DNA from: an uncultured Halomonas sp.
GTDB taxonomy: Bacteria; Pseudomonadota; Gammaproteobacteria; Pseudomonadales; Halomonadaceae
Assembly: GCF_947500835.1 (NCBI RefSeq)
Contig: NZ_CANMTQ010000004.1
Location: 62,001-126,000 of the forward strand
Length of the DNA: 64,000 nt
Direction of reading: 5' to 3'
This document shows, one piece after another, positions 26,090 through 35,312 of the stretch; the stretch's first letter is position 1; every line of letters starts with the position of its first letter. The translations under genes and the position numbers were made by a program. The notes beneath the pieces were generated by a model, which had not been told where the DNA came from, did no database searches, and saw only the letters and a program-made list of their open reading frames with translations.

Positions 26090-28131
26090 GATTCTTCTCC
26101 TGTTTGAACAACTTGAATCCTGATGTTTTTCCACTCATCAATGGATGCCAGCGTATTCAGAGGAACAACGGTAGTGGAATCGAGCTGTTCAATGATCGCA
26201 GGTCCCTTTAGTTCAAAACCGGGCTGCAATGCGGTTCTGTCGTAAACTGGGGTATCGTGCCATTCACCATCAAAGAAGACCTCACGCCGCGTATCAGGTT
26301 CTACTATCGCATTGGACACCAACTCACAGGGCGTAAATGAAGGTTTCGGTGTTTTACCCACTGCGCGTAGATGGAGCTGGTAGATTTCAACCGGCTGAGC
26401 ATCCTGGCGGAAGGAGAACTGGCGCTCGTGCTCTTGGTGGAAATTATCTATTGCTTCTTTCAGCGATCCCGAACCGCTTCCCATTGATACCTGCAAGGAA
26501 CGCCATTGGCCTTGATAGCGCATCGAGATGCCACGCTGAAGGACCATATCCTCTTCGGCAACGCGTTCATGTCGAAGTCGGTCTACCGCTTCATCTTCAA
26601 GAGAGCTGAATTGCTTATTAAGATCATCGATATCTGCGCTATCAGCACCCGCTGTATACATCATCGATAAATCATGCTGGATATCGACGAGCAGACATCC
26701 CATAGCCGAGGTCACCCCAGGGTTGGGCGGGACGATAACCATAGGGATACCCAGTTCTTTGGCCACTTCAGCGCCGTGCAGGGCGCCAGCACCGCCGAAA
26801 GCAATCAAGGCGAAATCACGTGGGTCGAGGCCACGGCGGATAGAAACCAACCGCACCGCATCTGCCATATTGGCGTTAGCCACTTTGAGAATTGCCTGCG
26901 CGGCTTCCGCCGTGTTCATTTCAAGACGCTGACCTATGACTTCATCAATCGTGCTGTTGGCTTTTTCTCTGTCCAGCTCAAGCGCACCACCCGCCAGGCT
27001 TGTACCCAGCCGGTTGAGAGCCAGGTTAGCATCGGTATTCGTGGGTTCTGCTCCACTACGCCCGTAGCATGCTGGTCCGGGATCAGCCCCAGCGGATTGC
27101 GGTCCATTTCGTAATGCACCCGCAATATCAATATGGGCAAGGGATCCACCCCCAGCGCCAATAGTCAGCACCTCAATACTAGGAAAGACAATAGGATGGC
27201 CGTATTCCACACCCCACTGCTTTGTGACTCGCAGTTCCCCGTCATGGATAAGGGATATGTCGGTAGATGTACCGCCCATATCCAGGCCAACGGCATTTTG
27301 ATAACCACACTGTTGCGCGATGTGCTTGGCAGCAATCGCGCCAGCAGCGATACCGGAAGCTGCCAAACGGACAGGAAAGTGCTTGGCCATCGCAGGGGTC
27401 ATGGATCCACCCCCAGAGTGCAAAAGCAAAAGATCGTTTGCATACCCTCCGGCACTCAGCTCTTCGTCAAGCTGATTAACATATTTATATACCAGAGGCC
27501 CGAGCACTGTGTTGGCGACCGCCGTATTGAACCGGTCGTGTTCAAAAATTTCCGGGAGAATTTTCGAGGAGGTTGAAACATTGGCCTCAGGGATCTCCTC
27601 CTCGAGTATTTCGCGCATTCGCTGCTCATTCTGCATGTTGGCGTAGGAATTGATAAAACATACAGCGATGGTGGTTGTACCACGACGCTTTAATTTACGC
27701 GCAAGTTCCCGGGCTTCCTGCTCATCGAGGGGCGTTACGACACGACCGGCATAATCCACTCGCTCATTGACTTCGAAACGATCACGACGCCGAATATAGG
27801 GGCCGCTGACATCCTTATAGGCGTCCCATAGATTGTCCTTGGTGCCATCGCGAATTTCGATGACGTCGCGAAAGCCTGTCGTTGTTACCAGGGATGCTTT
27901 GGGGAAACGCCGTGTAATCAGCGCATTCGTGGCAACCGTTGTACCATGAAAGAATAAATCGACATCGCTGAGCTCGATTTCGCCGCGTTTGACGCCATTC
28001 AATACGGCTTGCATGGGATTATTCGGCGTTGACGGTACTTTTGTAACGTGAAACTCTTGAGTAGATGAATCGTAAATACACACGTCTGTAAAGGTTCCGC
28101 CAGCGTCAACTGCAACTCGGAGATTGGGCAT
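26086..28131 (-). CDS. hyuA: Hydantoinase A / 5-oxoprolinase family subunit
   Basis: 681 residues with the ASKHA nucleotide-binding signatures: VAVDAGGTFTDVCIYD at the start and AVGLDMGGTSTDISLIHDG near residue 285; FGGAGALHGAEVAKELGIP lies near residue 465. This is the subunit that phosphorylates the cyclic substrate. A GGAAGA box precedes the ATG. Paired and overlapped with hyuB. The exact ring opened (hydantoin, N-methylhydantoin, oxoproline or other) cannot be told from sequence. Confidence 0.94.
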   Translation of the reverse strand: MPNLRVAVDAGGTFTDVCIYDSSTQEFHVTKVPSTPNNPMQAVLNGVKRGEIELSDVDLFFHGTTVATNALITRRFPKASLVTTTGFRDVIEIRDGTKDNLWDAYKDVSGPYIRRRDRFEVNERVDYAGRVVTPLDEQEARELARKLKRRGTTTIAVCFINSYANMQNEQRMREILEEEIPEANVSTSSKILPEIFEHDRFNTAVANTVLGPLVYKYVNQLDEELSAGGYANDLLLLHSGGGSMTPAMAKHFPVRLAASGIAAGAIAAKHIAQQCGYQNAVGLDMGGTSTDISLIHDGELRVTKQWGVEYGHPIVFPSIEVLTIGAGGGSLAHIDIAGALRNGPQSAGADPGPACYGRSGAEPTNTDANLALNRLGTSLAGGALELDREKANSTIDEVIGQRLEMNTAEAAQAILKVANANMADAVRLVSIRRGLDPRDFALIAFGGAGALHGAEVAKELGIPMVIVPPNPGVTSAMGCLLVDIQHDLSMMYTAGADSADIDDLNKQFSSLEDEAVDRLRHERVAEEDMVLQRGISMRYQGQWRSLQVSMGSGSGSLKEAIDNFHQEHERQFSFRQDAQPVEIYQLHLRAVGKTPKPSFTPCELVSNAIVEPDTRREVFFDGEWHDTPVYDRTALQPGFELKGPAIIEQLDSTTVVPLNTLASIDEWKNIRIQVVQTGEES

Positions 28132-28189
28132 ATTTCTTCCTCGTTGTTTTACTTAATTCATACCCACTCTCGTAGAAGTAGCGCTTCTT

Positions 28190-28426
28190 TTAGATGCTGT
28201 TTAAAGAGTGGCCGGCAAGATGTATCTCATCAAGAGTCAGTTCATCGCGAATCGCTTCGACCTCGTCAACGAATCGCGGCATAGCGGCCTCACCGAAAGC
28301 ACGAAAGGCGATGCACCCGCCCGGGACATCGACAAACCCACCGTCCGGCAAGGGCGTATCCGCGTGGCTGGATGTGGCAAACGCCATGGCGATAGTGAAG
28401 CCTAGATAAACGGCCCTGAACTGCAT
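28190..28426 (-). pseudogene. Decayed secreted alpha/beta hydrolase (proline-iminopeptidase-like)
   Basis: An intact signal peptide (MQFRAVYLGFTIAMAFATSS) and the first strand pair GGFVDVPGGCIAFRAFGE are followed directly by FVDEVEAIRDELTLDEIHL and AGHS, then a stop. In the family a further stretch of roughly 70-80 residues with the HGGPG oxyanion loop lies between those blocks, and the nucleophile motif GHSWGG is followed by half the protein. So the gene has both an internal deletion and a 3' truncation exactly at the nucleophile elbow. Confidence 0.7.
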
Positions 28427-28631
28427 TGCTGAATACTCTAGTGAGACGTGCTTTTCTCTCTTATTCAACATAGGTTGAGCGTTTCGAATTTGCCAACGAG
28501 GAATGCGGTAAATCAGTATGTAGTCGCCCCCTAAACTCCTGAAAAAGCCCTGCAAACCACGCCAAGAAAGTATTATCAGGGCGCGGTGGATTAAAGCGTC
28601 GTCGACTCGGGCAAAGCGCCATCACTTATTC

Positions 28632-31097
28632 TTATTGCTGTTGTGGCGTCAAATGCATGATCTTCGATGCGTTGGATTCAACCGCCTCGCGGGAATACAC
28701 AAGAGGAACATAGTCGCCAGTAGCCCAAAGTGGCGTAAGGTCTCGGTAGTGCGGGCTGAAGGGATCGCCTGATTGTCCTGGTGTATTGATGAACCTGCTG
28801 GCATCCCAGTTGCCTACATCCAGCACCATGCGAAACGATGCGCCCATCGTCACTTCGAAATCCGCGTCATAGCGCGCGGCCAGTGGCGTGAATCGATCGC
28901 CACCTGTTTCCAGCGGACCAACCGTCAGCTGCTCCTTCAGATACTCTGCCGCAATTGGCGTGACGCTATTTTCAAAGTATGCCTTGTGCAACGAGCCCCA
29001 CCGCCAGGAATCAAGATCATCGCCCAACAGTGCCCTTGCCTGCTCGACGGACTGGGTCAGCGCACTGACAATGATGTCGTTGCGTACCTTTTGTGGGTCG
29101 TCCCCCAACTGGTCATCAGGCGCCTCGAGTAAATCGATGACGCTGGTGATGCTGCCTTGCGCGATCAGCGACGCAACTTCGTCAGGTGCAACACGCTCAA
29201 CGGTTTCCGTGCCCAGATGCTTGTCGATCATCAGCTCACCAAGGACCGCCGCCGAACTATCCACTGAAACAACACCATCCCAATTTTTCAACAACTCTAA
29301 TGCTTTGGAGACGGAGGCATCGGTTCCTTCCGGCAATTGCAATTCGGCTTTATTAATCAGGTCTACCAGCCGCAGCGCGAGCATGCTGGTGACATCGTTT
29401 TGTAACGCCATCGAAGCCGCCAGGGTCATGCTGTCGTTTTCGGACAGTACGTTAGATATTCGCTCATAGCGCGATGGGTCGGCCCATTCGAAACCGATGT
29501 GAAGTGTTTCGTAGGGGAAATCGTCCGGTAGATTCATCTGGTTGGCGGTGGCAATCCAGCCTTTCTCGGGATTATAAGAAGAAGGAAGCTTGCTTCTATC
29601 GAGAAAGTCCCATTCGTAACGCCCGTTGCCCGGTACGGGAAGCAAGCCGTCCCAGTTCTCGCGAGTCGGTGTCATGGCCCCTACGACCCAGCCAATATTG
29701 CCCTGGGTATCCGCATACACCTGATTTTCCGAAGGTGTGGAGAAGCGCTGCATGGCATCAGAGAACTCCTCCCAGTTCCTGGCCCCCATGTAATCGGCGG
29801 ACCCGAAGTACGCCGATGTCCCAGGCTCGAACCACACGGTGCGCAACGCGAAGGCGCGGTTGTTATCCTTATCGATCTTCAGCACGGCGCCATGGCGGGT
29901 ATAACGCATGGTGACGTCCTGGGAATCCCCGCCTCGAACATCAATCGTCTCCTGCTCCACCTCCATATCTTGCCATTCGCCGTTATAACGGTACTGGTCC
30001 GGATTGTCCGGATTCAGCTCGTAGACGTAGAGATCCTCCTGATCCACGGAAAAGATTGTCAGCCCAAAGGCAATATCTTCATTGTGGCCGATTGAAATAC
30101 CGGGTAGCGCCGGCTCACCGGCACCGATCACGGACATGTTGGGCGAGTTCAAATGAACCACGTAGCGCAAAGACGGCACACCATGAGATCGATGTGGATC
30201 ATTGGCCAGCATTGCGCGGCCCGTTTCGGTGCGATCCGGCGATATCGTCCAGTTATTGGAGCCAATGCTGTCAACGTTGTCGTCAGACGCCTGAAGAAAA
30301 TCATAGTTATGATCAGAAGCGGTCTGCTTGTCTGACGTCTCGTTAGCCTTGCCATCTTCGGAAGGCGCAAATTCTACGTTCTCGATCGCAAGCTCATAAT
30401 CCTTGAGAACATCCTCAGGAATCAGGCAAGGATCAAGACCGTCAGGAACCTTTGCCTCCCACTGCGGCTCCAGCTTGCGCCGGAGCACATCCGTCTCGAG
30501 GTCTGCCTTGCAGGCAACCCGGGCGCGAGCGACTTCCGAGGCAACATTTCGTGTCAGGCCGTGGCTACGTATTCGAACCACATCATCGATCTTCCAAAGA
30601 TTCGGCTGCGTATCGGAAATCTCGAACTCGACGGGCAGCGGCGCATCGTCATCCAACACCTTTTGCACGTAGGAATTAACGCCCTCTACAAAGGCGGCCG
30701 CGTACTTCTTACCATTCGGCCCATAGGCCTCCCACTCTTGTTGCATATCGCCACGATAGAGAAACATTCTCGTGGCGCGATCCTGATCCACATAGCTTTC
30801 GCCGAAGTTTTCGGCCAACAAGCCAAGGCCACGCTTACGCCACAGATCAATTTGCCAAAGACGATCCCGAGCGGCGTTGTAGCCCTGCAGAAATAGCGCA
30901 TCCCTGTCGGATTTGGCATAAAGGTGTGCAACCCCCCAGAAATCGACGATGATTTCGGCCGGTTTCTCGAGCCCTTTGACAGCAACGTCCTCACGCTGAA
31001 CGGCGCTCGATATATCTGCCAGCGCCAACGATGAAGCACAAGACAAAAGCACCGCTGCGAGGGCAGTTGATAGCCTTAAAGAAGCACATCTTGACAT
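28632..31097 (-). CDS. Penicillin acylase family (Ntn-hydrolase) amidase, periplasmic
   Basis: 821 residues. A signal peptide (about 1-28, LSCASSLALA) exports it. Autocatalytic cleavage is expected just before Ser280 in DSIGSNNWTISPDRT, which becomes the N-terminal nucleophile of the beta chain; later motifs include NDPHRSHGVPSLRYVVHL and GIPGISIGHN-like GISIGHNEDIAFGLT. Family members hydrolyse penicillins, cephalosporin side chains, acyl-homoserine lactones or N-acyl amino acids. The acyl specificity is not readable. GGAG lies 7 nt before the ATG at 31097. Its place among amide-degradation genes suggests release of amino compounds in the periplasm. Confidence 0.92.
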   Translation of the reverse strand: MSRCASLRLSTALAAVLLSCASSLALADISSAVQREDVAVKGLEKPAEIIVDFWGVAHLYAKSDRDALFLQGYNAARDRLWQIDLWRKRGLGLLAENFGESYVDQDRATRMFLYRGDMQQEWEAYGPNGKKYAAAFVEGVNSYVQKVLDDDAPLPVEFEISDTQPNLWKIDDVVRIRSHGLTRNVASEVARARVACKADLETDVLRRKLEPQWEAKVPDGLDPCLIPEDVLKDYELAIENVEFAPSEDGKANETSDKQTASDHNYDFLQASDDNVDSIGSNNWTISPDRTETGRAMLANDPHRSHGVPSLRYVVHLNSPNMSVIGAGEPALPGISIGHNEDIAFGLTIFSVDQEDLYVYELNPDNPDQYRYNGEWQDMEVEQETIDVRGGDSQDVTMRYTRHGAVLKIDKDNNRAFALRTVWFEPGTSAYFGSADYMGARNWEEFSDAMQRFSTPSENQVYADTQGNIGWVVGAMTPTRENWDGLLPVPGNGRYEWDFLDRSKLPSSYNPEKGWIATANQMNLPDDFPYETLHIGFEWADPSRYERISNVLSENDSMTLAASMALQNDVTSMLALRLVDLINKAELQLPEGTDASVSKALELLKNWDGVVSVDSSAAVLGELMIDKHLGTETVERVAPDEVASLIAQGSITSVIDLLEAPDDQLGDDPQKVRNDIIVSALTQSVEQARALLGDDLDSWRWGSLHKAYFENSVTPIAAEYLKEQLTVGPLETGGDRFTPLAARYDADFEVTMGASFRMVLDVGNWDASRFINTPGQSGDPFSPHYRDLTPLWATGDYVPLVYSREAVESNASKIMHLTPQQQ

Positions 31098-31450
31098 GAC
31101 CGTCTCCGTTACACGCCGCAAGCGGCAGGTATCCCGACTTTGGATATAAGCAAGCAGACAGTGTCGTGTAGGCCAAGGGTAGCTAATCCAGGTGGTTCTT
31201 CATGACACCGGTAGGATCAGCATAGTCACGCAACCTGAGATGCTCAATTATGAAATTTTAGACAGGAACTCTGCCGCGAGGTTATCCAGCAACGAATCAG
31301 AGCAGCCCACCACAAGGCAAATAATTGAAAGAACGAAAGAGATATTCAACCTCGGCAAGACTAGCTAGCCTCCGAGAATGATCGCTGCCCATGCGCTGTT
31401 TCCAGCTAGCTATGGGCAGCACTTTTAAACGCTAGTAGGTTCTATTGTAA
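31098..31450. other. Gene-free gap with a hairpin downstream of the YfcC-type carrier
   Basis: 353 bases with no supported gene. It contains an inverted repeat GCTGCCCAT (31384-31392) / ATGGGCAGC (31412-31420) with a 19-nt loop, about 30 bp past the carrier stop, a candidate weak terminator on the minus strand. The promoter of the acylase gene should lie in the rest. Confidence 0.45.
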
Positions 31451-32896
31451 TCAGCCAACCCATTGGGTCGATTGGGCAAAGATCATGAAGCCCATCGAAA
31501 TCAGTACCCACGTGCAAAATAGCGGGAAGAAGAACTTGACCCACTTCTGCCAAGGCACGCCGGCGATAGCCAAGGTAGCCATAAAATAGCCAGATGTCGG
31601 ATAGAGAATGTTACTGATCCCATCACCCAGCTGATAAGCAAGTACCGCTGTCTGTCGGGTTACACCGATAATATCGGATAGCGGCGCCATGATCGGCATG
31701 GTGACCAGTGCCTGGCCGCTGCCGGAAGGAACGACGAAGTTGAAGCCGAGCTGGGCCAAATACATGCCTATGGCTGAAAATAGTGAGGGCAGTTCGCCAA
31801 CCAGGTTACCCAGACCGTAAACCAGGGTATCCATGATTTGGCCATCTTCCAGCACAACGGCCACGCCACGTGCGACTCCTGCGATCATGGCACCCACCAG
31901 CACATCACGAAAACCCTTGTTGAAGCCCTCGCAGATATCTTCGACGGTAAGCCCTGCGATCACTCCTACGACAACGCCCATGATGATGAATAGACCGGCC
32001 ATCTCCATCATGAACCAGCCTTGCGTCAGCACGCCGTAGACAAGCAGGACGAGAAAGCCGAAGGTGGCCAACGCTGCCCACTTCTGGCGTTTCGTCGCCG
32101 TCAGCGCTCCTTCGTCGACGGCGTGAAGGAATTGCTGGCGCTTTTCTGCTTCTTTCTCGTCATTGACCATCAAGCTGAGCGATGGCGTGTGGCGCACCTT
32201 GCGCGCATAGCGCATGACAAAGAAGATGGCGATGGACAAGAAGATAGCGAAGGCAATGACACGCAGGCCAAAGCCGGAATAAAGAGGGAGATTGGAAAGC
32301 TGCTGGCCGAGCCCTGTATTGATAGGGTTGAGAATCCCCGTAGTGAACCCTGCAGTAGTGGCGCATAGCGCAACGGCAGCTGCGGTGACCGAATCAAAAC
32401 GCAGCGCGATCATTAGCGGCAATATAACCGGCACATAGACCAGTGCGAGTTCCTGGGTGCCAATGAGCGTTGCGATTGCGGCAAACACTGTCATCAGGAT
32501 CGGAATCAGCAACAAACTCTGCTTGGCAAAACGCCGACTAAGCTTGTCGACGCCTATTTCAATGATGCCAGTACGATAGAGCACCATGAACATGCCGCCG
32601 ATCATGAAGGTGAAGAACACCACCTCTCCGGCGCTTATTAGACCGTTGGGGATAGCCAGCATGAAGTCGACAAGACTCACCGGCGTTGAATCAACGAAAC
32701 GGAAAGAGTCCGCATCAATGGTGATGCGACCACTGGGGCCAGGGATACGCTCATACATGCCGGCAGGCACGAAATAGGTTGCGATTGACGCAATCGCAAT
32801 GAACAGAAACAAGATGGCGTAGATATGCGGCATTTGAAACGACCGCTTCTCGTCGGCCGTAGAGTTTGCTTCGTGGTTGTCAGGTTCTTGTGGCAT
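31451..32896 (-). CDS. YfcC/DcuC-type C4-dicarboxylate or amino-acid carrier
   Basis: 481 residues with about 11-13 membrane helices. Signatures of the YfcC family: FQMPHIYAILFLFI at the first helix, YFVPAGMYER, the GTQELALVYVP segment, and FNFVVPSGSGQALVTMPIMAPL near the C-terminus. Members import C4-dicarboxylates, arginine or peptides. The ATG at 32896 removes an implausible 45-residue hydrophilic extension; its ribosome site is weak. Lying between an acylase and an imide/amide gene set, it may import or export the dicarboxylate half-amides made there. Confidence 0.87.
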   Translation of the reverse strand: MPQEPDNHEANSTADEKRSFQMPHIYAILFLFIAIASIATYFVPAGMYERIPGPSGRITIDADSFRFVDSTPVSLVDFMLAIPNGLISAGEVVFFTFMIGGMFMVLYRTGIIEIGVDKLSRRFAKQSLLLIPILMTVFAAIATLIGTQELALVYVPVILPLMIALRFDSVTAAAVALCATTAGFTTGILNPINTGLGQQLSNLPLYSGFGLRVIAFAIFLSIAIFFVMRYARKVRHTPSLSLMVNDEKEAEKRQQFLHAVDEGALTATKRQKWAALATFGFLVLLVYGVLTQGWFMMEMAGLFIIMGVVVGVIAGLTVEDICEGFNKGFRDVLVGAMIAGVARGVAVVLEDGQIMDTLVYGLGNLVGELPSLFSAIGMYLAQLGFNFVVPSGSGQALVTMPIMAPLSDIIGVTRQTAVLAYQLGDGISNILYPTSGYFMATLAIAGVPWQKWVKFFFPLFCTWVLISMGFMIFAQSTQWVG

Positions 32897-33070
32897 CAGT
32901 GGATCTCGTTTAGTGGTTGTTTCAGCTATTGAAAATTGCCGCTTGCATAGACAGTCCTCATTTCCTATCTGACTGTAGTCGATACATTCATCAATACGCC
33001 AAGCTCTCGCCACGCTTGGCCGATGAGACAATCAACCAACCAAGACCCGATACCTGGGCCAAACTCATGT

Positions 33071-34042
33071 TCAATCCGTTTCAGCCGTCTTCTTTTTTAC
33101 TAAAAACCGAAAAATCGAATCGCGCAAAATAGCCTGTGTCATACCCTCTCCTATGAAGACAATATCTCCAGGCATGGAAAGGTTTTGCTCATAAGGCAGG
33201 ATCTCGGGCTGTTGCATGGTCTTGCGAACGGATTGCAGCAAAAGCGCGCCTTCGTCTGTGTTCAAGACGCCCTTGACCCGCAGGATCGTGTCACCTCGGG
33301 CGTGCAGCAACGCCGATAGCCAGACAGTAAACTCGATCCAATCTATTTCTTTGGGAATCGGCAGCGAAACGACAGTCGTTGGTGGCCCGACATTGGCAAA
33401 GGTGGACTCATAGGTCTCTGTCGGCGCGGGTAACGACGGCACGGGGCTTTCGACACCAAATGCTGACAGGGCAACTGATGCGGCCGGGTTGATTTTTGTC
33501 ACCGTGGAAATGAGGTTCGACAAGGACTGTGCAGGTACGTCTTCTGACTTCGAAATGACGACGCGATCGGCGCTGAGAATTTGCTGACGACAAAGAGCAT
33601 CACTCTCCAGCGACGCACGAAAATGCAGTGCATCGGACAGGATGATCGTTTCTCGAAGCACGAAATGGTAAACAAGAATCGGGTGTTCTTTAATGGCAAC
33701 GATGATCTCGGCGGGGTCCGCCAGACCGCTGGTTTCTATGACAAGGGTGTCCGGTTGAGCGGCAGCCTGTCCGCTCGTGCGAGACTCTGCAATATCAAGC
33801 AGAGCCGTCACCATCTCATCCTTGCCTTCAGGCGTTCCCGCCTTGCCAGTCAGGACGTTGACGGCCATTGCTTTGTTCAAAAGCAAATCGTCAACTGGCT
33901 GCTCAGCCGCCTCCTGGACAAAGACCTGGGCGTTGCCAAACACCCTGGTAAAAAGCGCATGACGCAACCATGTCGTCTTGCCCGAACCCAGATAGCCGCT
34001 CACCAGAATGATACCAAGACGGTTTTCCTGCGGCGTCTTCAT
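33071..34042 (-). CDS. CobW/P47K (COG0523) family GTP-dependent metallochaperone
   Basis: 323 residues. P-loop VSGYLGSGKTTWL (about 14-26), Walker B-like DTLVIETSGLADP (about 97-109), and a G4-like VISKSED where NKxD usually stands. The C-terminal CobW domain (about 230-323) includes RVKGVLNTDEGALLLQSV. The CxCC metal-binding motif common in this family is not present. Such proteins load metals into specific enzymes. The start overlaps the stop of the small gene upstream as TGATG, so it is coupled to the imide hydrolase/amidase set, whose deacetylase-fold enzyme needs a metal. Confidence 0.88.
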   Translation of the reverse strand: MKTPQENRLGIILVSGYLGSGKTTWLRHALFTRVFGNAQVFVQEAAEQPVDDLLLNKAMAVNVLTGKAGTPEGKDEMVTALLDIAESRTSGQAAAQPDTLVIETSGLADPAEIIVAIKEHPILVYHFVLRETIILSDALHFRASLESDALCRQQILSADRVVISKSEDVPAQSLSNLISTVTKINPAASVALSAFGVESPVPSLPAPTETYESTFANVGPPTTVVSLPIPKEIDWIEFTVWLSALLHARGDTILRVKGVLNTDEGALLLQSVRKTMQQPEILPYEQNLSMPGDIVFIGEGMTQAILRDSIFRFLVKKKTAETD

Positions 34043-34332
34043 CAGTCTAAAGGGGCACGCGGTGCCAGCGGATCTGCCGGAAACCCCTGGATACGCTCCA
34101 CTTCGGCCCAAAGCTCTGTCATGTTATTGACCATGACCCTGACGCCTCCTGGACCGATGAGCTGGATCTGGGGGATCAGCCCATCGGCATGAACCGAAAA
34201 ACCGTAAGGTTTCAGCGCCCGTTGCAGCACCGACATCCGATGAAAAAGCGCCCTTAGGCGGCTTCCACCCCTCTGCGCTCCGGCTTCTGCCCAATGCCCT
34301 GGAGCGGCCGGGTTTCCACAAGCACCACACAT
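34042..34332 (-). CDS. Small CGAC protein of unknown function
   Basis: 96 residues, not recognised. It starts MCGACGNPAAPGHW, where Cys2 and Cys5 form a CxxC with nearby His13, a possible metal site. The rest is an alpha/beta stretch ending in a basic to acidic mix (MVNNMTELWAEVERIQGF). AGGAG lies 7 nt before the ATG at 34332. It ends by overlapping the CobW gene start by one base, so the two are made together; a role as metal-handling partner or adaptor of the GTPase is inference. Confidence 0.7.
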   Translation of the reverse strand: MCGACGNPAAPGHWAEAGAQRGGSRLRALFHRMSVLQRALKPYGFSVHADGLIPQIQLIGPGGVRVMVNNMTELWAEVERIQGFPADPLAPRAPLD

Positions 34333-34397
34333 CGGCCTTCTCCTATGCGTGCCCTTGGCGGCAATGTCAACACGGCCGCCAGGATTCTTGAACACTT

Positions 34398-35300
34398 TCA
34401 GATGACTTCCGGGCGTTTGCCACCTTTAAATGGGAAGCGTTTGCGGAAATCTGCGGCAATATCTTCGAACGGCATCCAGACGACGCCTTCATGGCCGTTG
34501 ATGTAGTCAATCAACCGCTCAAGCATCATCAACACCTGCGGACGCCCAGACACATCAGGATGAATAGTGAAGGGGTACACGGCATAGTCCATGTGGCGAT
34601 AGACCCAGTCGAACTGGTCGCGCCACAGCTCTTCGATACTCCGCGGATTGATAAATCCATGACTGTTCGGGTTGTTCTTCATGAACATCATTGGGGGCAA
34701 GTCATCCATGTACCAGTTGGCCCCTATCTCGACCAGGTCGATCTCCTTGCCATGCTCTAAAGGATGCATCCACTCTTCAGCGTTTTTGGAATAGTCAATG
34801 AGATTCCATTTATCCCCAACCCGGGAATAGAACGGCTGGAAGTCCCGGTAGCCTTGGCTATGGTCGTAAGTGAAACCATATTTGGCGAGAATCTCCGGTG
34901 TCGATGCCGACATCTCCCACCAGGGTGCAACATAACCACGCGGAGTCTGACCTGTAAGCTTCTCGATGAGCTCAACGGATTTTGCCATCACCGCCTCTTC
35001 CTGGGCGCGGGTCATGGCGATAGGGTTTTCATGCAAGTAGCCATGCGCGCCTACCTCGTGACCATGATCGACGACCATCTTGGCAATGTCCGGGAAAGTT
35101 TCGATGCTATGGCCGGGAATGAAAAACGATGTGCGCATATCGTATTTCTTGAACAGCCGCAAAAGGCGCGGAACGCCGACTTCGGATGCCCACACACCGC
35201 GTTGAATGTCCGAAGGGCTCTCGCCGCCACCATAGGATCCGATCTGGCCTGCCACTGAATCGACATCAGTACCGAAGCCGCAAATGATAGTTTTGGCCAT
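34398..35300 (-). CDS. Polysaccharide-deacetylase-fold hydrolase, candidate cyclic imide hydrolase
   Basis: 300 residues, the size of the imidase/PuuE allantoinase branch rather than of chitin deacetylases. Metal site: Asp12 and Asp14 in [11 protein letters not shown], His86 and His90 in [13 protein letters not shown]. Other blocks are [22 protein letters not shown] and [20 protein letters not shown]. From memory this pattern closely resembles the Pseudomonas putida cyclic imide hydrolase, which opens succinimide- or dihydropyrimidine-like rings to half-amides. Its neighbour is an amidase, which would finish that pathway. GGAG precedes the ATG. Family is firm; the substrate is inferred. Confidence 0.85.
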   Translation of the reverse strand: MAKTIICGFGTDVDSVAGQIGSYGGGESPSDIQRGVWASEVGVPRLLRLFKKYDMRTSFFIPGHSIETFPDIAKMVVDHGHEVGAHGYLHENPIAMTRAQEEAVMAKSVELIEKLTGQTPRGYVAPWWEMSASTPEILAKYGFTYDHSQGYRDFQPFYSRVGDKWNLIDYSKNAEEWMHPLEHGKEIDLVEIGANWYMDDLPPMMFMKNNPNSHGFINPRSIEELWRDQFDWVYRHMDYAVYPFTIHPDVSGRPQVLMMLERLIDYINGHEGVVWMPFEDIAADFRKRFPFKGGKRPEVI

Positions 35301-35312
35301 GTTCCGCTTCTC

